Positions 14,827 through 15,096 of a stretch of DNA of 15,096 nucleotides are shown in pieces. Origin of the DNA: RGIG1993 sp964564225 (lineage in GTDB: Bacteria > Bacillota > Clostridia > Oscillospirales > CAG-272); contig CAZMAF010000040.1 in the NCBI GenBank assembly GCA_964564225.1, positions 1-15,096 on the forward strand, in the 5' to 3' direction. Each line of letters opens with the position of its first letter. Within the stretch, counting starts at the first letter, position 1. The position numbers were made by a program, and so were the translations under genes. A model generated the notes under the pieces. That model was not told the origin of the DNA, did not search any database, and was given only the letters and a program-made list of their open reading frames with translations.

Positions 14827-14904
14827 TGGGGTGAGTAAAGAGATTCGAACCCTCGACCTTCAGGGCCACAACCTGACGCTCTAACCAGCTGAGCTATACC
14901 CACC
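14827..14904 (-). tRNA. tRNA-His (GTG)
   Basis: A complete cloverleaf: acceptor GTGGGTA/TACTCAC, anticodon stem TCAGG/CCTGA with loop TTGTGGC giving anticodon GTG (14867-14869), and T-loop TTCGAAT. The encoded G-1 (14904) faces C73 (14830), the hallmark of tRNA-His, and CCA is encoded at 14827-14829. Last gene of the three-tRNA array. Confidence 0.96.
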
Positions 14905-14913
14905 GTATAAATT

Positions 14914-14945
14914 CTGCTCTCGCACCAAAAAGCTTCGGGAGCAGA
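14914..14945 (-). other. Hairpin in the tRNA-Arg/tRNA-His spacer
   Basis: On the minus strand CTGCTCCCG and CGAGAGCAG pair over 8 of 9 positions (one C-A mismatch) around a 13-nt loop. It fills most of the spacer and may guide processing of the tRNA precursor. It has no T tract right after the stem, so it is not a typical terminator. Confidence 0.4.
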
Positions 14946-14946
14946 T

Positions 14947-15023
14947 TGGCGCATCCAGGGGGATTCGAACCTCCGACCTACCGCTTAGAAGGCGGTTGCT
15001 CTATCCTGCTGAGCTATGGATGC
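14947..15023 (-). tRNA. tRNA-Arg (TCT)
   Basis: A complete cloverleaf: acceptor GCATCCA/TGGATGC, discriminator G, and anticodon stem ACCGC/GCGGT with loop CTTCTAA giving anticodon TCT (14987-14989), reading AGA/AGG. The T-loop is TTCGAAT and CCA is encoded at 14947-14949. Middle gene of the array; the 42-bp spacer to tRNA-His holds a near-perfect hairpin. Confidence 0.96.
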
Positions 15024-15032
15024 AAATTGTGC

Positions 15033-15096
15033 TGGAGCGGGTGATGGGAATCGAACCCACGCGACCAGCTTGGAAGGCTGGAGTTCTACCATTGAA
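15033..15096 (-). tRNA. tRNA-Gly (TCC), 5' end beyond the window
   Basis: The 3' part is visible: anticodon stem CCAGC/GCTGG with loop CTTCCAA giving anticodon TCC (15072-15074), T-arm GTGGG-TTCGATT-CCCAT, 3' acceptor CACCCGC, discriminator T and encoded CCA (15033-15035). The D-arm begins (GTTCAATGGTAGAAC type) but the 5' acceptor strand is cut by the window edge. The array may continue further. Confidence 0.93.

Noticed and set aside
14681..14869. 62-codon minus-strand frame ending in a CGFC-containing tail
   Set aside because: It starts inside tRNA-His and runs through the terminator hairpin, so it is not a plausible gene.

Overview
The window looks like chromosomal core DNA from an anaerobic Firmicute of class Clostridia, probably close to Ruminococcaceae/Oscillospirales. 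The case rests on a Rex redox repressor, a DnaD-type primosome protein paired with a DnaI/DnaC-type loader, a ComEB-like dCMP deaminase, AAGGAG-type ribosome binding sites and moderate base composition. The lineage call is inference from gene content, not from a search. Every gene I can support lies on the minus strand, so the text follows transcription from right to left.

Right end (14791-15096): a three-tRNA array, Gly(TCC, cut by the window edge), Arg(TCT) and His(GTG), each with an encoded CCA, closed by a strong intrinsic terminator. A sigma-A-like promoter with an inverted repeat across its -35 then drives a PflX-type radical SAM protein (13655-14557).

Middle right (10753-13540): a second promoter precedes a tight four-gene operon of dCMP deaminase, an unrecognised single-pass membrane protein, RimI-like acetyltransferase and TsaD (tRNA t6A synthesis). 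The deaminase leader has a hairpin placed between a Shine-Dalgarno-like AAAGG and the start codon.

Middle (10270-10752): the only long gene-free stretch, 483 bp. It is packed with DnaA-box-like 9-mers: five that differ from TTATCCACA at one position and two that differ at two, all within 146 bp, plus a perfect 10-bp inverted repeat and A/T-rich flanks. This is the most unusual part of the window.

Middle left (6391-10269): isocitrate dehydrogenase, Rex, a DnaD-family protein and a DnaI/DnaC-like AAA+ ATPase, closely spaced and probably one operon. DnaA-box-like sites therefore lie just upstream of an operon that encodes both helicase-loading factors.

Left end (1-6287): a Gld-type ABC transport cassette of ATPase, ABC-2 permease, two different GldG-like proteins in tandem and a DUF4340-like protein, with start/stop overlaps or short gaps throughout. 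The last gene may be frameshifted near its end; another frame stays open to the window edge.
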